This document shows, in pieces, positions 1-8,294 of a DNA stretch of 64,000 nucleotides. How positions within the stretch are numbered: position 1 is the stretch's first letter; the number at the start of each line of letters is the position of its first letter. The stretch is from the NCBI RefSeq assembly GCF_010646885.2, contig NZ_CP050700.1, positions 401,001 to 465,000 on the forward strand, in the 5' to 3' direction. Made by a program: the position numbers and the translations under genes. The DNA is from Desulfopila sp. IMCC35008. GTDB taxonomy: Bacteria > Desulfobacterota > Desulfobulbia > Desulfobulbales > Desulfocapsaceae. The notes below the pieces were generated by a model, which saw only the letters and a program-made list of their open reading frames with translations, did no database searches and was not told the origin of the DNA.

Positions 1-1550
1 CTGCCCCTGGCTGCTGCGGATCCCCATTCGTCATCGGATTCTTCCTTGTCCGGGTCTTCTTTCGGTATCGATTCTTCAATTTTCCGTTCAATCCAGTTGC
101 TGATAAATTTCCAGAACAGCATGGCCAGTGTCATGATAACAAGAGCATCGAAAATAACAGCGGAGAGTCGGGAAAAGACAGGAATTTGTATATTCCAGAG
201 ACTGGCAACCCAGACAATGAGTCCCAAAACCAGGAAAATCCTTGAAATGAGCAATACCCGATGATATGTCTTTCTGCCTTTGTCACGGTTGTCCAGTTCC
301 TCTTCTGAGATCTCTTCACCCTCGTCCAGACTGTCTGAATAAATCTTCAGGGTGGCCATTGAGTACCTGACGATCCACTGCAGGGCCATATCTGCAACAA
401 TCCAGATCGGTAATATGAAAAAACTGAGCAGAAATGCTCCCCGTGTATGTTCTGTGGGGTTAATGAGGTTGGTAAACAGTAAAATCCATAGGCAACCGAG
501 ATAAAGAAGGGCTGGAATATGCCAGATTGAGGCGAACTGTTGTCTTCCCCAACTGGGTTTGTCATCACCAGCCGCAGAGGGTACAAGTATCTGCTCTTTC
601 ACTTTGTTTTTGAGGAGGAGTATCAGGCCGGCAGAAATCAGCAGTAAAAGGGAGGCGATAAAAAGTTGAAGCAGTGTGACGGTTTCCGGCATTGCTCCTA
701 GTTTCTTGCTGACGACGATAAACATCAGGCCGATAACCGCATATCCGGCTGTCCATGTGACCAGTCTGTGAATGGTACCGGCAATATGACATTCCATGGG
801 CATTATCCTGAGCGTCGGGCTACGGGGGCTAAACAGGATGCGTGAAAAAATAGTGATAGCCCGAATCAAAGTTACACTGATGAGGGTAGCCAGGAAAACG
901 ATCCTGAGATAGGCAATATCTGTCCAGATAAAAAACATATAACAGAAGTAGGCAGCGGCGAAAAACAAGAACAAACCTATAATTGATGGAAGTTCAAGGA
1001 CCAACGAAGCGGTGATTTTTTCAAAATTATGTATTGGCGTAAATATGTTTCCAAGAGATTCAGCTTTTACAAATTTTGGAAGAATAATTTTCCTGGCACT
1101 CTTCTCAATAAACAATCCGATGAGTATAAAAAAAAGTATACCGGCCAGGTTGCCTATGGCACCCTTAATTGTCTGGTGAGGGCAAAGCCTGACAAAAATT
1201 GTGTAAATATCAGGCAATACGTTTGGTATCTTTTCAAACAGCGCTTGGGTCTGGTCGTCACTGCTGGTCGATACATGTTCAAGCCCATCAAGCATCTCTT
1301 GAAGAACACCGTCGGGACCGGCAGATTTCACAGTAGTGTTTGTATTATTCAGGGCATCTTTTTGTAACTCCTCAATGAGCAGGCTGCGTACCTGTTCGTC
1401 GCTGAGTCCGGCCATCATGGAATTGACATCGGCCTTTACTTTGGGTGATAAGGCAGGTTGTTCTGCAGTGCCTATAAATGGTGTGAGGCAGAGAAAAAGT
1501 AAAGCGATAATGATCGTAACGGGATGGCGCAGTCCATGAAATTTGCTCAT
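1..1550 (-). CDS. MscS-family mechanosensitive channel (YbiO-like), N-terminal part
   Basis: An uninterrupted reading frame runs from an ATG at 1550 to the left edge, giving about 516 residues with no stop, so the gene is cut by the window. It begins with a signal peptide (hydrophobic stretch about residues 10-27, cleavage expected near GTA-EQ). A polar periplasmic segment of about 110 residues follows, then roughly eight or more hydrophobic helices separated by short basic loops, and a charged cytoplasmic loop rich in Glu and Asp (DEGEEISEEE). Signal peptide, periplasmic domain and many extra helices ahead of the pore match large MscS homologues such as YbiO, which open under membrane tension to release solutes. 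The diagnostic Gly/Ala-rich pore helix and beta domain lie outside the window, so the family call is inferred from architecture. The gene follows serS on the same strand. Confidence 0.65.
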   Translation of the reverse strand, partial: MSKFHGLRHPVTIIIALLFLCLTPFIGTAEQPALSPKVKADVNSMMAGLSDEQVRSLLIEELQKDALNNTNTTVKSAGPDGVLQEMLDGLEHVSTSSDDQTQALFEKIPNVLPDIYTIFVRLCPHQTIKGAIGNLAGILFFILIGLFIEKSARKIILPKFVKAESLGNIFTPIHNFEKITASLVLELPSIIGLFLFFAAAYFCYMFFIWTDIAYLRIVFLATLISVTLIRAITIFSRILFSPRSPTLRIMPMECHIAGTIHRLVTWTAGYAVIGLMFIVVSKKLGAMPETVTLLQLFIASLLLLISAGLILLLKNKVKEQILVPSAAGDDKPSWGRQQFASIWHIPALLYLGCLWILLFTNLINPTEHTRGAFLLSFFILPIWIVADMALQWIVRYSMATLKIYSDSLDEGEEISEEELDNRDKGRKTYHRVLLISRIFLVLGLIVWVASLWNIQIPVFSRLSAVIFDALVIMTLAMLFWKFISNWIERKIEESIPKEDPDKEESDDEWGSAAARG

Positions 1551-1598
1551 TGGCGGGGAACTCCTTGGCCTGTGATGGAAGTAGTGTTGCATTTTTTA

Positions 1599-1630
1599 CA
1601 GATTCCACCCCCTTGGGAAGATGGAATCTG
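1599..1630. repeat. 9-bp perfect inverted repeat between serS and the MscS gene
   Basis: CAGATTCCA at 1599-1607 is repeated in inverse orientation at 1622-1630 around a 14-nt loop. No T-run follows it on the strand being transcribed, so it is not a textbook terminator. It could be an RNA hairpin or protein site in the leader of the channel gene. Confidence 0.45.
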
Positions 1631-1631
1631 C

Positions 1632-1668
1632 AAAAGGCTTCTGCCCTGGTAGGTGGCAGGGCTAGAAG
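1632..1668 (-). terminator. Possible terminator after serS
   Basis: On the minus strand, overlapping the serS stop codon, CTTCT-AGCCCT pairs with AGGGCAGAAG (one bulged base) and is followed by CCTTTT. The T-run is short, so termination may be partial. Confidence 0.4.
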
Positions 1669-2939
1669 CGGCTTTCAAAATATGGTTTCAATACCTCCGG
1701 AAGGGCGATGGTACCGTCTTCCTGCTGGTAATTCTCAAGCAGGGCGACAATGGTCCTGCCAACGGCGAGGCCGGACCCGTTCAGGGTGTGCACCAGTTTA
1801 CTTTTCTTTTGTCCTTCAGGGCGATAGCGAATAGAACCACGCCGGGCCTGAAAGTCGAGAAAGTTGGAGCAGGAGGATATTTCTCGATAGGCCTGTTGTG
1901 CCGGCAGCCATACCTCGATATCGTAGGTCTTGGTGGAAGAAAATCCAAGATCGCCGGAGCAGAGGGTCACTACACGGTAGTGGAGGCCGAGAAGTTTAAG
2001 TACTTCTTCCGCTTCACTTAGAAGTTCCTCCAGGGCCTCCATGGATTTTTCCGGGGTGGTAAATTTAACCAGTTCCACTTTCTCAAACTGGTGCTGGCGG
2101 ATAAGGCCTCTTGTATCCCTGCCGTGGGAACCGGCTTCAGAACGAAAACAAGGAGTATACGCCGTATAGTTGAGCGGAAGGTCTTTTTCCTCAATTGTCT
2201 CATCACGATGGATATTGGTGATCGGCACTTCGGCTGTTGGGATAAGGTAGAGATCCCAATCGGCTATTTTAAACAGGTCTTCTTCAAACTTCGGCAGTTG
2301 GCCGGTAGCGGTCATAGATGAGGTGTTGACCATAAACGGTGGCAACATTTCGGTATAGCCATGCTTTTGTGTATGAAGATCAAGCATGAAATTAGTCAGG
2401 GCGCGGCTCAGTTTTGAGGCAAACCCTTTAAGCAGGGCAAATCGTGAGCCGGAAAGTTTTGCGGCACATTCGAAATCGAGGATGCCCAGGTTCTCACCCA
2501 CTTCCCAATGTGGTTTCGGCTCAAAGGTGAATTCCGGCTTTTCGCCCCATTTGCGAATCTCAATATTGTCCGTGTCGTCCTGACCGACCGGCACGTCATC
2601 ATGGCACAGGTTTGGGATTGCCATGACGATGGTGTTGAGTTTCTCCTGAATATCGGCAAGCTCTGAATCCAGCGTCTTAATTTTGGTACCGATTTCACGC
2701 ATCTCAATGATCATCGGTTCCGCTTTGGCCTTGTCTTCATCTGAGCCTTGTTTGAGTATGGCAATTTCGCGGGAGGCAGTATTTCTGTTGTTCTTCAGTG
2801 CTTCCACTTCGCCAAGGATGGCCAGTCTTCTCTGGTCGATCTCATAGAAGGTATCCAGGGGGGCGGTGTCCATTCCCCGCTTCGCGCTCTTTTCCTTTAC
2901 CAGCTCCAGGTTTTCCCGGATGAATCGTAATTCCAGCAT
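1662..2939 (-). CDS. serS: Seryl-tRNA synthetase
   Basis: Charges tRNA-Ser (and tRNA-Sec) with serine in the cytoplasm. The 425-residue product has the family's N-terminal antiparallel coiled-coil arm (about residues 25-105, starting [14 protein letters not shown]). It is followed by a class II catalytic core with motif 2 ([14 protein letters not shown]) and motif 3 ([16 protein letters not shown]). Length matches the bacterial enzyme (about 425-430). The frame stays open upstream to a GTG at 2978, but every known SerRS begins at the equivalent of the ATG at 2939, so that start is used. No strong ribosome binding site is visible in front of it. tatC is divergent, and the intergenic 2940-3233 should carry promoters for both. 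Confidence 0.97.
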   Translation of the reverse strand: MLELRFIRENLELVKEKSAKRGMDTAPLDTFYEIDQRRLAILGEVEALKNNRNTASREIAILKQGSDEDKAKAEPMIIEMREIGTKIKTLDSELADIQEKLNTIVMAIPNLCHDDVPVGQDDTDNIEIRKWGEKPEFTFEPKPHWEVGENLGILDFECAAKLSGSRFALLKGFASKLSRALTNFMLDLHTQKHGYTEMLPPFMVNTSSMTATGQLPKFEEDLFKIADWDLYLIPTAEVPITNIHRDETIEEKDLPLNYTAYTPCFRSEAGSHGRDTRGLIRQHQFEKVELVKFTTPEKSMEALEELLSEAEEVLKLLGLHYRVVTLCSGDLGFSSTKTYDIEVWLPAQQAYREISSCSNFLDFQARRGSIRYRPEGQKKSKLVHTLNGSGLAVGRTIVALLENYQQEDGTIALPEVLKPYFESRF

Positions 2940-3233
2940 AATAGTTGTTGTCGGTGAAAATTGGATGTAATAAAGCACACATTCTTACTTGTTTTTGGCT
3001 GATAATCTCAGCTGGTATGTTGACGGAACAGGTAAGTATGCATGATTCCAGATATACATGAATGTACTGTTACTATTTCCTGTTTATCATCTCTTCTTGT
3101 CGAACGCAACCTCAATCAAATTGCAATTCCCCACTGCTTCTGCTATCCTGCCAGCGTTATGTTACGGGTGCCCCCCGTTTTTCTTATTTCACTGTTCCCT
3201 TTCGGACTGACCTCGTTACCTTGCCAACCAGAT

Positions 3234-3929
3234 ATGGCCGCCCAATCATCACTTATCATTTTTATTACTGAACTGCGTAAGTCGATTCGCAGTCTCGGTT
3301 TATCGCTTATCCTGGCAACTGCAACCGTGTTCTTTCTCTCCCCGCAGATGCTGAGATATATCCAGGAGCACCTGGCTGAAAAACTCTACTTCTTTTCTGT
3401 GGCAGGGCCTTTCCTGGCTCATGTCAAGATGTCGCTCTTTGGTGCCTTGTATCTCCTGATGCCATGGATCATCTTTGTACTGTGGCGGGCTATGGCGGCA
3501 CCCTTCGCCGTTTCTCGTAAGCAACTTATACTCTTCGTTTTTTTTACCTCCCTATTGTTTTATGGTGGAACTCTGTTTTGTTATTACGTTACGTTACCGT
3601 TTGGCATAAAATTCCTGCTCGGTTTTGGTTCAGAGGAGTTGAAACCTGTTATTTCCATCGGCCGTTTTGTTAATTTCGTCACCCTCTTCATACTTGCCTT
3701 CGGGGTGATATTCGAGTTGCCTATATTCATGGTCTTTCTGGCAAAGGTGGGTATTTCGTCCCGGCGATTTTTCAGCAAGCATAGGCGTTATGCAGTGCTT
3801 CTTATTGCAATTGTCGCGGCCCTACTTACGCCTACGCCCGATATTGTCAACATGTTGCTCATGGGTGGACCTCTGTACCTGCTGTATGAAGTGGGAATCC
3901 TGATTTTGTTTATTATGCGGATTGAATAG
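3234..3929 (+). CDS. tatC: Sec-independent protein translocase TatC
   Basis: Inner-membrane receptor of the twin-arginine export system, which recognises RR signal peptides and recruits TatA/TatB. The product of 231 residues begins with the conserved cytoplasmic ELRKSI segment. It has six hydrophobic helices and shows the family signatures PWIIFVLWRAMAAPF after helix 2 and FGVIFELPIFM (the F-x-x-x-F-E-x-P motif) before helix 4. The frame is open for 64 codons upstream (an alternative start lies at 3042), but that part has no TatC character, so the ATG at 3234 is chosen. No TatA or TatB gene lies in the window. The stop overlaps or abuts the next gene, suggesting co-expression. Confidence 0.93.
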   Translation: MAAQSSLIIFITELRKSIRSLGLSLILATATVFFLSPQMLRYIQEHLAEKLYFFSVAGPFLAHVKMSLFGALYLLMPWIIFVLWRAMAAPFAVSRKQLILFVFFTSLLFYGGTLFCYYVTLPFGIKFLLGFGSEELKPVISIGRFVNFVTLFILAFGVIFELPIFMVFLAKVGISSRRFFSKHRRYAVLLIAIVAALLTPTPDIVNMLLMGGPLYLLYEVGILILFIMRIE

Positions 3930-4278
3930 CGGTGTAACTTTGGCTAAAAAAAGAAGACCGGTACAGAAACCTTCCCCGATACAGAAGAACAGGCTGCGCA
4001 AGGTCTGTATTGCACTGACCTGTCTGGGGGTCCTCTGGGTGCTGTTCGCACCGAATCAGGGTGTTGTTTCCCTTTTGAGACAGCGCTCCGAGTTGAAGGA
4101 ACTGCAAGCTGAGAAAGAAAGACTACGATTGGAGAACGAGAAATTGACAGCGGAGTTGGAACAACTCCGGAATGACCCTGAATACCTGGAAGAGATAGCC
4201 CGGAAGGATTTTGGCCTGCTTAAAAAGAATGAGAGAATCTATGATTTTTCCAAACCGGAAAAGAAAGAACAAAAATAG
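3922..4278 (+). CDS. FtsB/DivIC-family septum formation initiator
   Basis: Small bitopic divisome protein. It has a basic N-terminus (about residues 9-27), one membrane helix (about 28-46), then a coiled coil (about 52-90, alternating Leu and charged residues). It ends with the family-typical tail DPEYLEEIARKDFGLLKKNE. FtsB partners FtsL and FtsQ at the septum. There is no ATG. The start is either TTG at 3922, overlapping the tatC stop by 8 bases, or TTG at 3940, just after it. The longer form is given, but the shorter one (starting LAKKRRP) is equally possible. The adjacency to tatC implies one transcript. Confidence 0.85.
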   Translation: MNSGVTLAKKRRPVQKPSPIQKNRLRKVCIALTCLGVLWVLFAPNQGVVSLLRQRSELKELQAEKERLRLENEKLTAELEQLRNDPEYLEEIARKDFGLLKKNERIYDFSKPEKKEQK

Positions 4279-4313
4279 CGTATATCTGCTGCTACTCAAC
4301 CGACATACGCTAT
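4275..4313 (+). terminator. Possible hairpin terminator after the FtsB-like gene
   Basis: ATAGCGTAT (4275-4283) and its perfect inverse ATACGCTAT (4305-4313) flank a 21-nt loop and overlap the stop codon. The following T-run is poor (TTGCTGTT), so this is a weak call. Confidence 0.3.
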
Positions 4314-4353
4314 TGCTGTTATAGACGATTCGCCCGGAATCGTATCAGGTCGC

Positions 4354-4572
4354 TCAGGAAAATCCGGAGCCGCCGCCACAGCCGCCTCCGTGCGGCGGTG
4401 CTATCGGCAATCCTCCTCCGGAACCTACCCGGAGGCTTCCCGCGCTCATTATTTTCTGTACCTTGGTGCTGCTGCACTTGGTACAGGCAACTTCAGTTTC
4501 TGTTGACGCTGAAGTGACAAGCGTTTCAAAAACAGTTTTACATTCAGAACATTCATATTCATAGATTGGCAT
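4354..4572 (-). CDS. FmdB-family zinc-ribbon protein
   Basis: A 72-residue protein beginning MPIYEYECSECKTVFETL, the hallmark of the FmdB/CxxC-CxxC-SSSS family. Two CxxC pairs (residues 8-11 and 30-33) form a predicted zinc ribbon, followed by KIMSAG and a Gly/Cys-rich tail (GGGCGGGSG). FmdB was first proposed as a regulator of formylmethanofuran dehydrogenase, but the general function of the family is unknown. It is convergent with the FtsB-like gene and single-gene by spacing. Confidence 0.9.
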   Translation of the reverse strand: MPIYEYECSECKTVFETLVTSASTETEVACTKCSSTKVQKIMSAGSLRVGSGGGLPIAPPHGGGCGGGSGFS

Positions 4573-4696
4573 TGATACGTCTCCTGCTATAAGTCCATGT
4601 AGTTATACGGTTACGCCATATATGTACACCTATTATAGATATTACTTTAATAGGTGGCAAGCCTTATTCGCGTCAAATCGCTTGCATTTTGTCGTA

Positions 4697-5068
4697 TCAA
4701 TCGAGTAATTCAGTGAATATCTCGCAATCCCTGCAGATTTTAAGCTTGTCTTTGCGGTCTGTATCCTGAGTGCATTCGCACAGGGTGCCGCAAAGGAACC
4801 AGCAGAGATGTCCGGACTGAAATTCCCAGGCAGGGCAATCTTCTTTGATGGCACATTGTTTTTTGTCCCAACACGGCGTCAGGATTTTATTGCGGTTTCG
4901 CTGATGGATGAGCAGGAAATAAATCTGCCGTTCAATATGATTGGGAATCGATCGCCAGCCCTGTTCGTAGCTGTGGATTGTCTTGAGCGACATTCCGAGT
5001 AGTTCGGCCAGTTGTTTCTGGGTTTTCCCAAGTTTTTTCCGTGAGGTCCTGAATTCAAGCTTTTCCAT
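4697..5068 (-). CDS. XRE-type HTH protein with Cys-rich C-terminal domain
   Basis: The N-terminal half (residues about 3-50) is a helix-turn-helix of the XRE type (KTQKQLAELLGMSLKTIHSYEQG). The C-terminal half holds ten cysteines, several next to aromatics, in pairs such as CWDKKQC, EDCPAW, HLCWFLCGTLCEC and KICRDC. Such a domain could bind a metal or an iron-sulfur cluster, making this a candidate redox- or metal-responsive transcription factor. That is inference from composition. Similar short HTH plus Cys-rich proteins are common in sulfate reducers. The target is unknown. It is monocistronic by spacing. Confidence 0.8.
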   Translation of the reverse strand: MEKLEFRTSRKKLGKTQKQLAELLGMSLKTIHSYEQGWRSIPNHIERQIYFLLIHQRNRNKILTPCWDKKQCAIKEDCPAWEFQSGHLCWFLCGTLCECTQDTDRKDKLKICRDCEIFTELLD

Positions 5069-5445
5069 ATACCCTATCCTACCAGTAGCGAAATCGTCTG
5101 TAGCCCGCCCAAGTCGATTTTAATGACGATAACGACCAAGGCAATCCATGTCCATGTAACGGATTTATGCCGGGAAGAAATTAATCTGGCCGGCATCAAT
5201 AATAACCACAATGTGCTATATCACGTTAGCATATGCCCAAAAAAAATGCTTTCTCTTTTTGTGGTACTTCAAAACAATTTTGACTTTCCTGCAAGATATG
5301 GATTGAAGTTTGTACGTGGGGTACGTAGAGAAGTGAAAACATGGTAATGGTATGGTGGATATGGTATTTTATCCGCCTGAACTGTTGAGAAAATAGGCTT
5401 AGGGGTATAGAAGTTGTCTGTTACGGAAAATCAGAATGAGGGTGT
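5069..5445. other. Intergenic region, no gene recognised
   Basis: 377 bases between the divergent regulator and glycosylase genes. Short open frames exist but show no protein character. The stretch should hold the promoters of both neighbours. A weak pair TTGAGA (5385-5390) and TATAGA (5406-5411) with a 15-base spacer lies upstream of the glycosylase. Confidence 0.5.
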
Positions 5446-6258
5446 GTGAAAACAACAGCACGTGACATATTGAAGGATATCGGCTCGCAGCTTGCTTATC
5501 ATAAGTCGGTTGGGATTGAGAAGTATCCTGCCAATGAGGGGACTTTTGCGCTGTTGAACCACCAACCGCAAGAAGGTACGCTCCGAAAGGTGAAAGCCGC
5601 TGTGTCGGTAGATACTCCTCTTGCCAGGAGAGCTGCCAAGTCGGAGGTCAAGAAAGACGATTCTCCCTTGGATACGGTGCCTTCAGGTTCTCTTCAAGAG
5701 CTTGGGAACGAGATTGCGGCCTGTACCGCCTGCGCTTTGGCAGAGTTCAGGATTCTACCTGTGGCAGGAAATGGAGGGGAGAGGGCACGACTTTTAATCG
5801 TCGGGGACCGATTGCCGGCAGACAAGGGCACAAGGCTTCCGCAAACATGTGTCTTCGGAATAGAACAGGACCGTATGCTCGCTCGTATGCTGGACGCAAT
5901 AAAGCTTCCGAGGTCCGATGTTTTTGTGACCAATGTTATTAAGTGCGCAGTCCCTCTTGCCAGACAACCGCAGGCCGAGCATGTTAACGCCTGTTATTCG
6001 TATCTGCAGAAACAGGTTGCTGTATTGCGTCCTGAGATGATCCTTGCAATGGGCATGATTCCTGCGAGGATGATGCTCAGCCGCTCTGACTCCCTATCGA
6101 GGTTAAGGGGTCGCTTCCATTCCTACAAGTGTACAGACGGCAGGAAGATCCCCCTTGTTGCCACCTACCATCCGACGTTTCTCATGCAAAATGAAGGGAT
6201 GAAGCGGGCGACCTGGGAAGATCTGAAGTTGGTTGCAAGACAACTGAATCTAGCGTGA
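5446..6258 (+). CDS. Family-4-like uracil-DNA glycosylase (iron-sulfur), atypical
   Basis: The C-terminal 185 residues have the layout of family 4 (thermophile-type) uracil-DNA glycosylases, which excise uracil from DNA. Four cysteines (C93, C96, C167, C183) have spacings of 3, 71 and 16, close to the [4Fe-4S] ligand pattern of the family, and the motif ATYHPTFLMQN stands where the conserved His-Pro loop is expected. Two things are odd. The N-terminus carries an extra 85 residues of low conservation, and the uracil-pocket motif (normally GEAPG..ED..G.PFVG.AG) reads GDRLPADKGTRLPQTCVFG. Activity on uracil is therefore uncertain. The GTG start at 5446 follows a GAGGG ribosome binding site. Convergent with the PqqD-domain gene. 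Confidence 0.75.
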   Translation: MKTTARDILKDIGSQLAYHKSVGIEKYPANEGTFALLNHQPQEGTLRKVKAAVSVDTPLARRAAKSEVKKDDSPLDTVPSGSLQELGNEIAACTACALAEFRILPVAGNGGERARLLIVGDRLPADKGTRLPQTCVFGIEQDRMLARMLDAIKLPRSDVFVTNVIKCAVPLARQPQAEHVNACYSYLQKQVAVLRPEMILAMGMIPARMMLSRSDSLSRLRGRFHSYKCTDGRKIPLVATYHPTFLMQNEGMKRATWEDLKLVARQLNLA

Positions 6259-6272
6259 GATAGAACCATACT

Positions 6273-6656
6273 TTAGCGTAGAATAATAATTCCTCGTTTT
6301 CCAAGCTCGCGGAGAAAGGTGGTGACTGATAGTTCAGCTTCCTGTCTTGTGATGGTTGTTGCGCGGGCGAACTCTTCAATGATTTCCCGGACGGTCTTTT
6401 CTCCGTTAATGAAACTGAAGACCCTGCTACCGTGACTATCAAGTTGCAGTTTCTTTTTGATTTCTTCGTTTTTACCCTGGTTGAATCGTTTAAAAATTGC
6501 CTGCAACATGGGCTTAATGGCAAGCTGGTATTCTATCAGCACATCGCCGTTTTCGAGATGCTGCCAATGAACAGACGGAATAATTTCCGGGATACAGTTC
6601 AGTGCTTCCTCGCGACTGATCTGGTATGCCGGTCTCTTGTTACGAAATAATTTCAT
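6273..6656 (-). CDS. PqqD-like domain protein
   Basis: 127 residues. The part from about residue 35 has the helix-rich PqqD fold pattern, ending SRVFSFINGEKTVREIIEEF followed by a winged-helix-like tail. PqqD-type proteins bind peptides (RiPP recognition) or act as small partner domains. No radical SAM maturase or precursor peptide is adjacent here, so a role in RiPP formation is not supported. The ATG at 6656 is chosen over an upstream start at 6710 because it gives a 17-base overlap with the preceding gene and begins MKLFRNKRP. It is the last gene of a three-gene operon with the two hypothetical genes at 6640-8138. Confidence 0.65.
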   Translation of the reverse strand: MKLFRNKRPAYQISREEALNCIPEIIPSVHWQHLENGDVLIEYQLAIKPMLQAIFKRFNQGKNEEIKKKLQLDSHGSRVFSFINGEKTVREIIEEFARATTITRQEAELSVTTFLRELGKRGIIILR

Positions 6657-7500
6657 AATGCGAAAAAAGAGATTGAATGGAGTCCGGTTCGATCGGATGG
6701 TTGCTTTCACAGATAATGGCCAGAATCCTGTTCATTGAATGGTCATGGCGGATTATGCCCTGGCAGAATGCCTTTTTCCTTTTCAACCGTAAAAGAATCT
6801 GGCCCATGAGAGAAGGTGATGTTCCTGCACTGGCAGTTTGGGCATTGTTTTCTTCGATGTTGTCTTTTGAGAGTCTGTCGTCGAGTGAAAACAGGAGTTC
6901 GTCAAGGGACTTGTCGGCCAGCCTGTCGGAGGCAGGTGCCATTCTGCAGAACAGAAGCCGCGTTGCCTTATCCTCAAAGAGAAGTCTGGTCAGACCTGCC
7001 TGAAAACTGTAACCGGCAAGACGATAAATTGCTGGAATCTGCAACTGGAAATCCTGGACACTCCAGAGCGTTGGTTGATCGCTCTGATGGTGACAGGAGA
7101 TGGATTGGAGGGTCTTGGAAATATCATCGTTGAAGACAGCAGGATGGGTATATATTCGGCATAGAATCAGAGTCCTGCATTTTCTGTATTGCCAGATGAG
7201 GCTTATACCTTCATTTGCATTATCCGTTTGGAGACAACATATTGCGTTCTCTTTGGCGAATTTCGCAAGGTGTCGAGGTGGTGGGACTTCCCGGCATTCA
7301 TTGGAGGTTGATTTCTTGAACTGACGGACAACAGAATCGATGGTGGCTGTCTGTTTTTTTTCTGCCGGTAGTTCCCAGCGAATTTCCATTACCGGTAGAA
7401 AATCCTTTTCGATGAGCAGATGACGTTCACCTGAGACGATATCCTCACAATCTTCTGGCAAGGTAAAATGCAGGCCATTCCAGCCTCGTTGTCTGGTCAT
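6640..7500 (-). CDS. Hypothetical protein, PqqD-operon
   Basis: A 286-residue soluble protein I do not recognise. It opens MTRQRGWNGLHFTLPEDCED, which resembles a small beta-strand region contacting ligand. The rest is mixed alpha/beta with scattered cysteines, without signal peptide or membrane helix. It overlaps the upstream gene by ATGA (7497-7500) and the downstream PqqD-like gene by 17 bases, so the three products are probably made together and may act in one complex. Confidence 0.75.
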   Translation of the reverse strand: MTRQRGWNGLHFTLPEDCEDIVSGERHLLIEKDFLPVMEIRWELPAEKKQTATIDSVVRQFKKSTSNECREVPPPRHLAKFAKENAICCLQTDNANEGISLIWQYRKCRTLILCRIYTHPAVFNDDISKTLQSISCHHQSDQPTLWSVQDFQLQIPAIYRLAGYSFQAGLTRLLFEDKATRLLFCRMAPASDRLADKSLDELLFSLDDRLSKDNIEENNAQTASAGTSPSLMGQILLRLKRKKAFCQGIIRHDHSMNRILAIICESNHPIEPDSIQSLFSHYEIIS

Positions 7501-8138
7501 TTGGGAATCATGTAATCCCAGTCTGGTTGTTTCAACTCTTCGCGCTTTTTAACATCCTGATCTTTTTTCTTCTCTTCACACATCTGGTTGAAACAGGCAC
7601 GCTCCTCTTCCACCAGTTCAGGGTAGGAGAGTTTAACCAGGTTACCGATGTTCTCGTTGATGTTTTTCAGGTTATGCTGGAGGGAGAGGCTGACCTTCCT
7701 GTTCTCACTGTCTGTGAAGTGCCACTTCCAGATGTGCACTATACCGAACGAGTCTCCTTTCCACTCGTGAGGTGCCCCATATTTCTTTTTGTACTCTTTC
7801 AGCAGCTTCTGGAAGAATTTTTTATCCGAGTCTTCATACTTCAGACGCATTTTGAGTATCTTATCTGGATATTTGCAGACCCCGGTAGAAATAATACCTT
7901 TACGGAACCCATATCTGTCGGTTACGACCGTTTCCTGGAGGAAGTTTGAAGCCACTACCTCGGGATACTCGTTGATATCAGAGCCAAGGCTAAAGCCACC
8001 AACCTCATGAGGAACTTGATCATTAGCGTTGAGGGCCGTAACGGAAAGAGCTGAAATAACCACCATGGCTAATAAGGAAATTGGTACTATCAGTCGGCTT
8101 TTGTGTTGTTTATAAGGTTGGTATTTCTGCAGGGGCAT
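7497..8138 (-). CDS. Hypothetical membrane-anchored or exported protein
   Basis: 213 residues with a basic N-terminus and a hydrophobic segment (about 16-37) that is either an uncleaved anchor or a signal peptide ending near ALNAND. The exported part begins VPHEVGGFSLGSDINEYPEV, a pattern seen in small periplasmic proteins of sulfate reducers. It continues with many Lys residues and ends in a Lys/Glu-rich stretch around CFNQMCEEKKKDQDVKKREE. No known function. First gene of the operon with the two genes that follow it leftward. Confidence 0.75.
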   Translation of the reverse strand: MPLQKYQPYKQHKSRLIVPISLLAMVVISALSVTALNANDQVPHEVGGFSLGSDINEYPEVVASNFLQETVVTDRYGFRKGIISTGVCKYPDKILKMRLKYEDSDKKFFQKLLKEYKKKYGAPHEWKGDSFGIVHIWKWHFTDSENRKVSLSLQHNLKNINENIGNLVKLSYPELVEEERACFNQMCEEKKKDQDVKKREELKQPDWDYMIPK

Positions 8139-8294
8139 GATCGTGAAAGAGTTAAATTTTACTGTCGTTTTGTTCGGTTATTTTCTGGTTACCATAAAAT
8201 TCTTGTCTGCTATCATTTCAATATTGTCATGGCTGAAAATGATGTCAAGAAGCCGGAGAGCAGTAATGGTTTGCAGCAGACCTGATTGTACTCC

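Noticed and set aside
5123..5347. Short plus-strand open frame before the glycosylase gene
   Set aside because: No recognisable protein features, no ribosome binding site, and it lies where promoters are expected.
8231..8284. Tiny frame starting MAENDVKKPESS, 18 residues
   Set aside because: Has a plausible start but is too short and isolated; no homology or operon context.
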